The notes under the pieces were generated by a model. That model did not search any database. It was not told the origin of the DNA and was given only the letters and a program-made list of their open reading frames with translations. 27,500 bases of DNA from Ceraceosorus guamensis (taxonomy: Eukaryota > Basidiomycota > Exobasidiomycetes > Ceraceosorales > Ceraceosoraceae): the NCBI RefSeq assembly GCF_003144195.1, contig NW_020290146.1, positions 1-27,500 of the forward strand. The letters are read 5' to 3'. Positions 12,230 to 22,539 of this stretch are shown here, in pieces (the first letter of the stretch is position 1; each line of letters starts with the position of its first letter). The position numbers and the translations under genes were made by a program.

Positions 12230-13015
12230 TCACAGTCGAACGTGCCGCTCCACCGTCCGCTTCATCGAATTGCCACCGCTGTCTCTGCCTGTACAAACGT
12301 CGCTCGCTTCACGCTTTCCCCCCACCTCCCCCATTTTGGGGCGCTCAGTAGCGTTTCATATTTCACGATTCATCGAGCAATGAGACACGACTGTACGTGG
12401 TGCGTGGAGATCTGTGTTTGAGGAGTCGAAGTGCGCACAGCCGAACGTCTCGGTCGAGGTGAAGGGTTTCGAGTGCGCTCAGTTGGTCTGTGTGGATAGT
12501 CACGACCAAAAGTCCATTGTCGCCGCATTTGGTAGTCTTGTGAATGCACAGACTCCCAAAGGTGGACTGATGTCCGTTTGATAGGCTTCCACAATTTGCG
12601 ATTTTGTACTTCGCGACGACAAGGCGAGCGAGATGAGCCTGCGCAGGTAATGATCGAGCAGCTTGCGCTCGCTCCATTAGGAGGCGATCTCGCTTACCGT
12701 TCGTGTGCAGCTTGGACGGCCGGCATCTTTCAAAGAGCGCTGCGCTTGACGCTCAGATCATCATCACGTGATCTAGTCGCGCGGTGCGCGCACACGCCCG
12801 GCCTGCATCGCGCGCGTACGTCACCAGCATATGGAGCACGTTACGCCACGATGGGAGCACGCATCTGTGAGGCCTGGTATGCCACCATCATCTACGCGCT
12901 TTCTGCCACAACAATCCCCAGCACCAACTGTAAGAGTCCTCTATCAGATAGTCCAGCTCACATTAGGACGGCACACAAGGACTTGGTCAGAGGTATTGCC
13001 AGGAATCAAACCGCG
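12230..13015. other. Spacer between MCM5 and RPT2, promoter region
   Basis: This 786-bp spacer has no frame with recognisable protein text on either strand. It carries a TTCACGATTCATCG stretch near 12362 and a CACGTG inside the 10-bp palindrome ATCACGTGAT at 12773-12782, about 235 bp before the RPT2 start. I see no RNA gene. Confidence 0.55.
12773..12782. promoter_or_regulatory. CACGTG palindrome (ATCACGTGAT) upstream of RPT2
   Basis: A perfect 10-bp palindrome with a CACGTG core, about 235 bp before the RPT2 ATG. A bHLH-factor site is inferred from the core and from similar sites in the other spacers. Confidence 0.45.
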
Positions 13016-14865
13016 ATGGGTCAAGTTCCATCCCAAGGCGCTGGTCGACCAGGCCGCGATGGCAAGGACAAGGTGAGTGCAGGGTGGGCAGGGGTGTATG
13101 CGTGCGCGTCAAGTGCCCATGAGGCATGCATGCCGCGCCATCGATGACCCTGATCCGCTGACCCCCTCCCACTTGCAATACGATGGCCTCGCGCTCGATA
13201 GAGAAAGGATCAGCCCAAGAAGTGGGAGCCACCTCTTCCCACTCGAGTAGGCAAGAAGAAGAGACGCGGACCGGATGCCGCCACAAAGCTGCCCCCCGTG
13301 CACCCCACCACGCGATGCAGGCTAAAGCTGCTGAAGATGGAGCGGATCAAGGACCACTTGCTGTTGGAGGAGGAGTTTGTTCAGAATCAAGAGAGGTTGA
13401 AACCTCAGGAGGAAAAGGCGCAAGAGGAGAGGACTAGAGTGGATGATCTCAGAGGAAGTCCAATGGCGATCGGAACGCTAGAGGAGATCATCGACGATGA
13501 GCACGCCATCGTCAGCAGTGCCACTGGGCCAGAGTACTACGTGTCCATCATGAGCTTTGTGGACAAGGATCTGCTCGAACCTGGTTGCTCCGTGTTGCTG
13601 CATCACAAGGCGATGGCCATCGTGGGTGTGCTTGCGGACGACGCGGATCCCATGGTCAACACCATGAAAGTGGACAAGGCGCCCACCGAGAGCTACGCGG
13701 ATGTTGGGGGTCTCGAGCAGCAGATCCAAGAGATCAAAGAAGCCGTGGAACTGCCCCTCACCCATCCTGAGCTCTACGAGGAGATGGGCGTCAAGCCTCC
13801 GAAGGGTGTGATTCTTTACGGCGTGCCAGGCACAGGAAAGACGCTCTTGGCAAAAGCTGTGGCCAATCAGACCTCGGCAACCTTTTTGCGCATCGTAGGA
13901 TCGGAGCTGATTCAAAAGTACCTCGGAGACGGTCCCAAGCTGGTCAGGGAGCTGTTTAGAGTGGCAGACGAACAAGCTCCTTCGATCGTCTTTATCGATG
14001 AGATCGATGCTGTTGGAACAAAGAGATACGACAGCAGTAGCGGAGGAGAGCGAGAGATTCAGAGAACCTTGCTGGAGCTCTTGAACCAGCTGGATGGTTT
14101 CGACACAAGACACGATGTCAAGGTCATCATGGCTACAAACAGGATCGAGTCCCTGGATCCCGCGTTGATCAGACCAGGGTGAGTCAAGAGTGAAGCGACT
14201 CGAGTCAGGCGCTTTCTCGCTGACAAATATGCCCCCCGTGACCCCCTCTTCCAACAGCCGAATCGATAGAAAGATCGAATTTCCCATGCCCGATCAGAAG
14301 ACCAAGATGTGAGTCTGCTCGAGCAGCTGCATGCACCCGCACCCTTGCTCACCGCCTACGTGCACCTCTTCGCTTGGCATCTTCACACAGGCGCATCATT
14401 CAGCTGCACACTAGTCGCATGAACCTCGACTCTGACGTCGACTTGGAGGCACTTGTCAGCGTCAAGGATGAATTGAGCGGTGAGTGTCGGGGCGCGAGTC
14501 CTTAAAGTCATGCCGTTGCAGTGCTTACCTTGCGCCCCCTCTGCTACCTCTCATCGTATCAGGTGCCGACATCAAATCGCTCGCGACGGAGGCCGGACTG
14601 CTTGCCCTTCGCGAGAGACGTATGCGCGTGACGAAGAAGGTGCGTTGTGGATGATGCAGATGAGAGGTGCGAATGCGGCTCATACATGGGCTCACTTTTG
14701 CAATCTGCGCTGCGCGAACAGGACTTTGACACGGCCAGAGAAAGAGTGCTGGACCGAAAGAAGGAGAACATGCCAGAGGGTGAGCGACGCGATGCGACAG
14801 ATGCGCGCGTAGTACCAAAGCTGACTCTATGCTATTCCGCTTTCGGCACAGGTCTTTACCTCTGA
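13016..14865 (+). CDS. RPT2: 26S proteasome regulatory ATPase Rpt2 (PSMC1)
   Basis: Seven exons: 13016-13072, 13202-14178, 14258-14308, 14391-14479, 14563-14639, 14722-14779 and 14852-14865, encoding 440 aa, the same length as human PSMC1. Rpt2 is one of six AAA+ ATPases in the base of the 19S particle that unfold substrates and open the 20S gate. The N-terminus MGQ fits the conserved N-myristoylation signal of Rpt2. Next come the RVGKKK region, a coiled coil ([15 protein letters not shown]) and the OB domain. Walker A is GVPGTGKT at 226-233; the second residue is V where human has P and yeast A. Walker B has DEID at 285-288, followed by the RPGRIDRK arginine-finger region split by intron 2. 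The C-terminus is GLYL, the HbYX-like tail that docks in the 20S ring, and it is encoded by a 14-nt last exon. The exon 2 acceptor could be 13201 (used here) or 13207, changing two residues. The 72-nt last intron is in frame and lacks a stop. Confidence 0.95.
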
Positions 14866-15666
14866 TTTTGGTCGAGCACAGTCGAGCTGGACAACTGTTG
14901 CACCTACGTAATTCGATGTGTTTACGTGTGCTTTGAGTTGTGCCGGGCAGGCGTGTTGAGATGAAGCGATTCGTGTTGTCAACGAGTGGCGAACACAGCG
15001 AGATCATCTCAAGACCTGCAGAGATGAGAATTGGGCAAATGCCTCAAGCCCACTGATGCAGCTGTTGGTGAATAGATGATCGCAATCGAGTGAGTAATCT
15101 GAAGGTACACGTGTGCCTCGATCGATCCTCATCCTTGCTCGACGATTTGATCAGGGTGGAGGCCGCCCCCCGCCTTGCTGCTCTCCCGCACGAGAAGAGG
15201 CGGGCGTGTGTATGTATGTGCATATGCACGCACGCGCGCGCGCGCCCGCGTCCTTGGTCAGCAGCAGCTGGCGTGTGACGTCGCTGTCGCCGCGACGTGC
15301 GATGTCATCGAGATGACCGCCATCTCGACTCGGCTCGGCTTTTAAATTGGCGTGGTGGTTCGATGGTGATGCGCATACATTTCCCACACTCGTGTCGTTT
15401 ACAAGATCATCGCTCGCCTATTCTCTTCATCCGAACGCTGCAACACCGCACGTTTTTCTTGGGCTCCTTCCCACAGCTCTTGCAGCTTCGTCGCCAACCA
15501 TTTGCTGCTCTGCACGCACTCGCACTCGCACTCGCACATCGCCCACTCGAGCCTTGCTCACCGCATCGCCGCTGTACATTCCCCTGCCATCTTCATCCCA
15601 ACCTCACCCACAACAGACGACACCGCAACCTCGCGACGTGCATCGCCGCGAGCCTAGGTTGACGAG
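14866..15666. other. Spacer between RPT2 and XRN1, promoter region
   Basis: This 801-bp spacer contains a CACGTG (15108-15113), a long alternating purine-pyrimidine tract (15204-15245) and an AT-rich patch TTTTAAATT near 15340 that could serve as a TATA-like element. A pyrimidine-rich leader follows before the XRN1 ATG. No protein-like frame is present. Confidence 0.55.
15204..15245. repeat. 42-bp strictly alternating purine-pyrimidine tract (potential Z-DNA)
   Basis: From 15204 to 15245 every base alternates purine and pyrimidine, moving from GT/AT steps through a CATATG centre to CACGCA and an uninterrupted CG run. Such tracts favour left-handed Z-DNA under negative supercoiling. It lies about 420 bp before the XRN1 ATG. 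Confidence 0.75.
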
Positions 15667-18600
15667 ATGGGGATCCCTAAATTCTTTCGATTCATGTCGG
15701 AGCGGTACCCGCTGATCAGTCAGCTGGTGGAGGAGAACAAGATTCCAGAGTTTGACAATCTCTACCTCGACATGAATGGCATCATCCACGCTTGCTCTCA
15801 TCCAAACGACGGCGACGCTCACTTTCGAATAACGGAAGCGGATATATTCTTGGGCGTGTTCTCCTACATTGAGCATATATTTGCAAAGATTAAACCTCAA
15901 AAGCTCTTTTTCCTCGCCATCGATGGCGTAGCACCCAGAGCAAAGATGAATCAGCAGAGGAGCAGGAGGTTCAGAACGGCAAAGGAGACAAAGGAGATTC
16001 GAGATCGAGCGATTGCCAAGGGCGAAGAGTTGCCGGAGCAGGAGGCGTTCGATAGCAACTGCATCACACCAGGCACGCCATTCATGGCCAGGCTATCCGA
16101 ACAGCTCAAATACTTTTTGGCCAAAAAGGTGACAGAGGACGCTTCGTGGAGGGGCGTGCAGATCGTCCTGTCTGGTCACGAGACACCGGGCGAGGGGGAG
16201 CACAAGGTGATGGAGTACATTCGCTTGGCTAAAGCGCAGCCGGACTACAACCCAAACGTTAGGCACTGCCTGTACGGATTGGATGCGGACCTCATCATGC
16301 TCGGTCTGCTCAGCCACGACCCGCACTTTGCGCTGCTCAGAGAAGAGGTCAACTTTGGGCCACAGAGAAAGAAGCGGACTGGGTGAGTGAGATGAGGGCA
16401 GGCGCGCATACAAGCAGCCGAGCTGCGTGCTTGCCTGCGTGCTTGCCTGCTGACACACCCGCACGCATCTACGATATGACTCTCCATTCGCACAGACTCG
16501 AATCTCAAAACTTTTACTTGCTTCATCTGTCTCTCTTTCGAGAATACTTGGATCTGGAGTTCCAGGATTTGCGCTCTTCGCTTCCGTTTCCTTATTCCCT
16601 CGAGCGCATCATCGACGATTTCATCCTGCTCAACATATTCGTTGGCAACGACTTTTTGCCCCACTTGCCCGGATTGCACATCAACGAGGGTGCGCTGCCG
16701 ATGCTGTTCCGCATCTACAAGAGCGTCTTGCCTGCTGCTGGTGGATACCTGAATGAGGATGGCGTGCTCCAAGTAGGCAGGTTGCAGCTCGTCCTCGCCC
16801 AACTATCAAAGCTCGAGGTGGAGCAATTCAAGGCGGAATTCGCAGATAGCAGCTGGTACGAAGGCAAGCAAGGCCCTTCCGAAAAGGAACGCAAAAAGAG
16901 AGCGCAGGCGAGCGGCAAGGGCAAGCTGGTGCTCACGCCATCTCAAAAGGCTTTGTACGACCAGGTCAAACGATTCGTCCTAGCTCAGCGCGCCGATCCC
17001 GTCGGCGCACCTGCAGACCTCTTCCTGACCAACACGATGCCCGTTGCCGATCAGACTTTCCTCAAGGGTCTTTGCAAGAATCTAGGCTTCAGCTTGAGCT
17101 TCGACGAGTACGATCCGGATGCCGATGCTCCTGCTACGGCCGTCTCGAGCGATCTGGATGAGCAGACTGCTTTGGTGCTCGCGCAGGACAAGATTGCAGC
17201 AGCCCGATTCGCGAGCGCCAGCGATCAGGTACTCTCAAAGTACGACAAGGCTCAGGTCATCAAGGAGGAGACGTATGGTCACAAGGCAGAGGAAGAGGAG
17301 GAGGAGGATGAGGATGAGGATGCCGCAGAGGCGAGAATGATCGAGGAAAAGATGCTGCAGTGGAAGAAGGACTACTACCACGACAAGTTGCACATCGACT
17401 TCAACGACAAGGATGCAATGAGGCTGCTGGCGTACAAGTATGTGGAAGGCTTGCAGTGGGTCCTGCACTACTACTACGATGGTGTGGCTTCTTGGGGATG
17501 GTTCTACCCGTACCATTACGCGCCCAAGATATCAGACCTGCTGCCAGTCTTTGATATGAAGTTTGAATTTCAGCTGGGCAAGCCTTTTCGACCGTTCGAC
17601 CAGCTCATGGGCGTCTTGCCAGCTCTCAGTAGGCAACACATTCCGCCTGCTTTCCGGGACCTCATGACCGATCCCACATCTTCCATCATCGACTTCTACC
17701 CGCCCGATTTCGAGGCGGACATGAACGGTAAGAAACAAGATTGGGAAGCGGTCGTCAAGATCCCTTTCATCGACGAGAAGCGACTGCTCGCTGCGTTGGA
17801 CAAGCGAGAGGGTCTGCTGACGGCGGATGAAAAGCAGCGGAATTCCTTTGGAGAGTCGACGCGTTTGACATTCGACGAGCAAAATGAGCGCTTCTTTGCT
17901 AGCTCTCTGCCCGGCGTTTTCCCTGACCTGCCCCATTCCCGCGCCAAGGTGGAGACATTTCACCTGCCTACTCTGGATGGATTGCATCTTGTCAGAGGCC
18001 TCTGCGATGGCGTAGAGCTAGGATCCCGAGCTTTGGCCGGCTTCCCGAGCCTCAAGACTTTGCCGCATTTTGGCAGGACGGAGAAGCATGGCGTCAATGT
18101 GTTCCAGAGCGACAGCAGGCTGGACAGCGTCGTTTTGCACGTAGAGAATAGGTTCAACAATGCCAAGTCGGAAGACCTTGCCAGCGCGATGCTGGGCAGA
18201 CGGACATTTACTCATTGGCCATTCCTGTACGAGGGCATGGTCACTGCGCTCTCTGACAGCTTGTTCAGATACGAGCTGGTCGATGGGCAGATCACCAAGA
18301 CGCCCCACGCGCCCGATGCCGTCTCGACGTGGAGACGCAAGGTGGATAGACTTGCCCAGCACTATAGCAAGCGATACGGTGTGCTCGTCGGAAGGGCGGA
18401 GCAGCTGTTGCACGTCCGCCCCCTCACCGGCCTCAAGAGGATGGAAGACGGCTCGTTTGTAAAGGAGTACGAGGCGGATGCGGAAAGGCAAGTGGACCAA
18501 TTGGTGCAAATGTCGATTGCGGATGTTGTGCAAGAGGACAGCCGGACATTGGAGAGGAGCGCCCAGGAAGTGTCTATCGAGTACCCGCTGCACACTCGAT

Positions 18601-20054
18601 TGTTCTTCCTCGGCGAAAAGCCGTTTGGCGCACCTGCTGCCGTGGTGCAATCTCAAGGCGATCAGCTCACCATTGAGCTGGCGTACTACACCAGTCAAGC
18701 CAAGGAGAATGTGTACATCCACAACCTGGTGGCGTCCAGAATCACCGAGCGGTACTATCCCTCGTTCATGATCGCCAAAAAGGTCGGCATGTCTTCGCTG
18801 GCTCTGTCCAAGATCACTGCGAGCATGCTGCTGGACCACAATGGCTCGCGAACGAATGTGGGACTGAACCTCAAATTCGAAGCCAAGAGCTGCAAGGTGT
18901 TGGGCTACAGCAGAAAGGGACCTCAAGGTTGGGAATTCTCGGACAAGGCCATCGAGCTCATCAATGCCTTCAAGGCGGCTTTCCCAGAGATATCGGACAC
19001 GATCGCTGCAAAAGCCGGCTCGGATTTGAGAGATGCCGAAGATTTCTTTGGCGACGATGCGGAAGAGAGAATGAAGGAGCTCAAGAAGTGGATCAAGGAG
19101 AAAGGCGTCAGGGATCTCGAAGCTGTTCCGCTCTTCGCCGAGCAGCTGGACAAGCCGACGGTGGGCGCCATCGAAGCGTTTACGACGTCGCTAAACGAGA
19201 GAATGGCCAACGCTGGCCCTGGTGCGGGTATAAAGAGAGCCCATGTCAAGGGAATACCTCGCAACGCTCTTCTCAAACCTTCCCACGCACCATATCGTCT
19301 TCAGGGACAGCGCTTTGAGCTTGGTGATCGAGTCATCTATGTCCTCGACACGGGCACAGTGCCCTTGAGCGCGCGAGGCGTTGTGGTGGGCCTCAACAGC
19401 ACCAACATCGACGTACTGTTCGATGTGCCCTTCCTTTCTGGCACGAGGTTAGGGGATAGATGCTCGCCGCATCGAGGAGCTACAGTCACTTTTGACTCTG
19501 TACTCAACCTCACCCAACCCCAATTTGCCGTACCATCTGGACCCGCGGGTCAAAATCCTTCCGCACCCACCGGTCCCTCCAAAGCGAGGAGCTCCGCTGG
19601 TGATTATCGTCCCCCCAACATGATGCGGTCTGCTAGGCCTATGCACTCAAATGGCCACCATGCAGGTCACCAGCAGCAGCAGGTCAATCCGACGGTGATT
19701 CTGTCTCGCAATGCCAGGCCTACTAGACCACCCAGCGCCAGCGTCACTGCCGAGTACGCCTTCTCTGGCGTAGCTTCGGGCAGCTCGAAACCTTCGAGCG
19801 CGACCACAGACGGCTTGAATCCTCATCTTGCGGCTTTGTCCATGCGTGGAGGATCGACGGGGGGTAGGGGACGAGGACGAGGAGCTGGGCACGCACCTCA
19901 CGTCGGACCTGCTCATTCGCCGCACTTGCCGTTGGCGCCTGCGCACGGGCAGGCCGGATTCGCGCAAAGAGTTAGGGGCTCAAGAGGAAGGGGAACGGCT
20001 CAGAGAGGTGGCGGAGGAAATGTGGGCGTGAATGCTGCTGTGCAGCAGAGCTGA
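15667..20054 (+). CDS. XRN1: 5'-3' exoribonuclease 1 (Xrn1/Kem1)
   Basis: Two exons, 15667-16382 and 16496-20054, separated by a 113-nt intron, encode 1424 aa. Xrn1 degrades decapped 5'-monophosphate mRNA in the cytoplasm. It begins MGIPKFFRFMSERYP, the Xrn1 form (Rat1/Xrn2 begins MGVP). Metal-binding acids are all visible: D35, D86, E176, E178, D206, D208 and D291 (VGNDF). The 5'-phosphate pocket residues K93, Q97, R100 and R101 are in place. The second conserved region includes ILHYYYDGVASWGWFYPYHYAP-like text and PFRPFDQLMGVLPA. An SH3-like domain lies around residues 1178-1240 (ELGDRVIYVLDTG, SARGVVVGL). A Glu/Asp run near 502-520 interrupts the linker between catalytic regions. The tail after about 1250 is Ser/Pro/His-rich and ends in RG/RGG-type text (about 1358-1410). 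The length and tail exclude Rat1. The gene is convergent with RPL30. Confidence 0.96.
16427..16450. repeat. Two tandem 12-mers in the XRN1 intron
   Basis: GTGCTTGCCTGC is repeated exactly at 16427-16438 and 16439-16450, directly before the probable branch site (CTGAC) of the XRN1 intron. Confidence 0.8.
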
Positions 20055-20095
20055 GCTGAGCTGCTTTGCGTTGCGTTGCTTTGCGTTGCGCTGCG
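20048..20095. repeat. Pentanucleotide repeats spanning the XRN1 stop codon
   Basis: Three GAGCT units (20048-20062, containing the XRN1 TGA stop) are followed by six TTGCG-type units (20066-20095). Slippage in the first array would shift or extend the XRN1 C-terminus by a few residues. Confidence 0.7.
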
Positions 20096-20798
20096 GTCGC
20101 AACTCTCTCGAGGAGAAGGATGAGGTGCCAAGCGGCAAGAGCTCGAGCAGCGTAATTTAAATGCGATGCGTTGTCTTGCTTGGCCATGAACATTTGCCAG
20201 CGTGAGGCAAGGGTGAGTCGGGTCAAGTTTGAAAAGCGCGCCTACGATCCAGAATCAGATGCACGCGCGCAAGGATGAGCGTCTGCGCTGAACAGGCGTC
20301 AATGCTCGTCCATTCGCTTGCGCGCAGCCTGACAGCTTCGTAAGTCGTTGCGCGCTGCTCTTTACATGATATGTCTCGTCGCGCATCGAGTCCTGCGAGG
20401 CCCAACCACGATGGCTTTTCCGCCTGCGCTAGCATTCCCCCCCACACCTGCATCCGTCGACACTCTCACAAACGAGTTGCATCTCCACCCCGTTCACGCA
20501 TCCTGATATCTTTTTTTCCGTCACGAAGGCGACACGCGTTGACCTCTGTTCCGCTCTGATGGACGAAATGATACATGTGATTGCGACTGTTGATCGTGTA
20601 GGTGCATAGAGCTTGGAGGAATGCGCACCCTCGGTGTCTAGTGCGCAAAGATTTTAGACGCCCCAACGCCTTCCAAGGCGGAGTCGCACGACAGGGGCTG
20701 AAGTCGGTGGAGATCCTCGTGATGACAAAAGCCCATCGATGAGTGGAAGGGCAAGGAGCGAGAAGCGAACGTGGCGAAGGATGGTTCGGACTCTGCGC
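20055..20798. other. Convergent 3' spacer between XRN1 and RPL30
   Basis: Both flanking genes end here, so the 744 bp should hold two 3' UTRs and polyadenylation sites. It has pentamer repeats at its left end and an ATTTAAAT patch near 20155-20162. No coding frame or RNA gene is supported. Confidence 0.55.
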
Positions 20799-21588
20799 TT
20801 ATGCAGTCACAGAGCTCAACAAGTCGGAGTCACCGGCGTCGAGGACGGTCATGACGCTGGTCGGGAAGGAATGTACGGGAGGTTCAGCTGAAAACGTCGA
20901 CGAAGGTTGAGTCGACGCTCATGTCGTACGCGTCATCACCGAGTGGCGCAGCAACGACAACATCCGACCGACCCCGCGAAGTGCCCTATTCCACTCCGCA
21001 TAGCCTCTTATTTCCCTTGAAACCGCCTTTTCTTGTGCCAGGCAATGCCTACTTACCCGACACGGAACAGCTTACCAGCCGCAGTTCCGAGGGCAACGTT
21101 GGATCCCTGGTAGTGGTGCACGCTAGTCTTTGAAAGCATGGCGTAGTACTCCAATTCTGACTTGCGCAGCGGAGGAGTGTTGGCAGAGATGAGGACCAAC
21201 TTTGCTTTGCCGCTCCTCATCGATTTGAGGGCGCTCTTCAAGCCAAGAGACACCTTGCCAGACTTGATGACGAGCTGTGTTTGTGTGTTTGTGTGCAGTG
21301 CAACTCGTCAGCCTCCGAGCTTGGTATGCGCTCTTCGCGGGCCACGTGTATATGCTGAGGGCTATCTGCTCTCTCTCTCTCTCTCTCTCTCTTTTCCTCT
21401 CTCTCGTTATTCCATGCGTAAGTATCATTCCCTCCTTCTTCTCCGCCTCCTCTGCTGCACGTCGACATCGGCGTTAGGTCACCCTCCCCCTCTGACCCTT
21501 GGCCCACCTCTCATCAAGAGATACGTACCTGCAGCTTGGAGTTGATGTTGTCCTGAGAGGACTTCTTTGCCTTTGTGGTGGGAGCCAT
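20799..21588 (-). CDS. RPL30: 60S ribosomal protein eL30 (RPL30)
   Basis: Three exons on the minus strand: 21588-21529, 21274-21057 and 20856-20799, giving 111 aa (human 115). eL30 is a small alpha/beta protein of the large subunit. The order is [20 protein letters not shown] in exon 1, and [57 protein letters not shown] and KLFRVG in exon 2. [18 protein letters not shown] in exon 3 matches the family C-terminus. Introns are 254 nt (GTACGT donor) and 200 nt (GTAAGT donor), long for this window, and the first holds a (CT)n tract. Yeast Rpl30 represses splicing of its own transcript through a kink-turn at the first exon-intron junction; whether that happens here cannot be seen. RPL30 is divergent from RPL37. 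Confidence 0.95.
21369..21392. repeat. (CT)12 microsatellite inside RPL30 intron 1
   Basis: Twelve perfect CT units on the + strand, i.e. a GA-rich tract in the RPL30 pre-mRNA, followed by further CT-rich sequence. Confidence 0.9.
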
Positions 21589-22539
21589 TTTGACGCTTTA
21601 GGAGAAAGGAGCGCAGCGGTGGAAGAGCGAGCAAGGATTGTGCGAGAAGCAGGCAGGCGGGCAGAATCGAGTGCAAGGGAGTGCGAAGATGGAGACGCGA
21701 TTCGTCAGCAAGGCCCCCCCGATGAATGCAGTGCACCGGAGCATCAAATGCTGTGACTCACAAAGCTTCTTCTTGAGGGTAGAGCAGCGCAAAATGTGTG
21801 GTATCGTGGTGAGAGGAGTGAGTTGGCACGACGATGCTTTGTGGGACGTGGGTGCGCACCGACGCTGATGCCTTGCTCGATTTGCAGGGCGACTTGAATC
21901 AGCTTTGCGAATCACGTGAAGCAGAGGTCGCAGCCCAGCGTACGCCGGTCCCAAGGCGGCAGCCGCAGCATTGCGCGGCGCACCTCGACCTGCATGCTGC
22001 TGTGCGCGGTCAGCGATTTGCCTGCTGGCCACCAAAGACGCGGCTGCGTGCGCCGCCACGTGGCGTGAACTGCATCGAACGCTTGCCCGCGTGCAGCAAA
22101 CAGGCTTGGAGGCCGTGGCTGCCTGACCCAGCTGGCGCTTTGCACTCGTCACGATCTGGTGTGGTCTTCTCGGTACGCGGCGCTCGCTCCTGCTCAACGC
22201 CGTCACCATACCGACACACACACACATCCTCAAGGTGAGCATCATCGGTTTTCCAAGCAGCATTCAGTACACCGCAGCGAGTCGGTGGTTGCTATGTGGG
22301 GAGAGTTGGACCTCGCAGGCGGGCAATTCAGCTGGATGTGGGACGTGCAGGCCAGAGGGCCCAATCAGTGTACCGCAAAGCGTTCATGGAAGATGTTGAA
22401 ACGTCGTTGAGCCAGCGATTCGAGGCTGTAATGGAGCATCACTCGGAAGCGTCAATCATCCCTTGCTTGCAGCATGCACACGGAATGCTGACCAAAGGCC
22501 CTCACCTCGCAATTGTTCGTTACGCAGATATAAGACAAG
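21589..22539. promoter_or_regulatory. Shared divergent promoter region of RPL30 and RPL37
   Basis: The two ribosomal protein genes start 951 bp apart on opposite strands. The spacer has CACGTG at 21913-21918 and, inside the 10-bp palindrome GCCACGTGGC, at 22057-22062. A TGACTCA word is at 21754-21760, about 166 bp before RPL30. Coordinated expression from this spacer is inferred from the layout. Open frames within it have mixed composition and no family text. Confidence 0.6.
22235..22527 (+). other. Probable 5' UTR intron of RPL37
   Basis: A GTGAGC donor follows CAAG at 22231-22234. A CTGAC branch-like site lies near 22492-22497 and a TACGCAG acceptor ends at 22527, 12 nt before the ATG. Leader introns are common in fungal ribosomal protein genes. 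This is inferred from splice signals only and needs transcript data. Confidence 0.5.

Noticed and set aside
18018-18926. 302-codon minus-strand frame inside XRN1
   Set aside because: It is a shadow of the XRN1 coding frame, whose conserved residues continue throughout. The antisense text has no family features.
15667-20054. Rat1/Xrn2 identity for the exonuclease
   Set aside because: The MGIPKFFRFMSERYP start, the SH3-like domain and the 1424-aa length match Xrn1 and not Rat1.
20884-20939. Possible C/D box snoRNA in RPL30 intron 2 (minus strand): GTGATGA at 20939-20933 and CTGA at 20887-20884
   Set aside because: The two boxes are only 56 nt apart, the bases flanking them do not pair into a terminal stem, no D'/C' boxes are seen, and the CTGA is better explained as the intron branch site.
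21598-22263. 221-codon minus-strand frame upstream of RPL30
   Set aside because: It lies in the shared RPL30-RPL37 promoter, is Arg/Ala/Cys-rich without motifs, and would read into the RPL30 leader.
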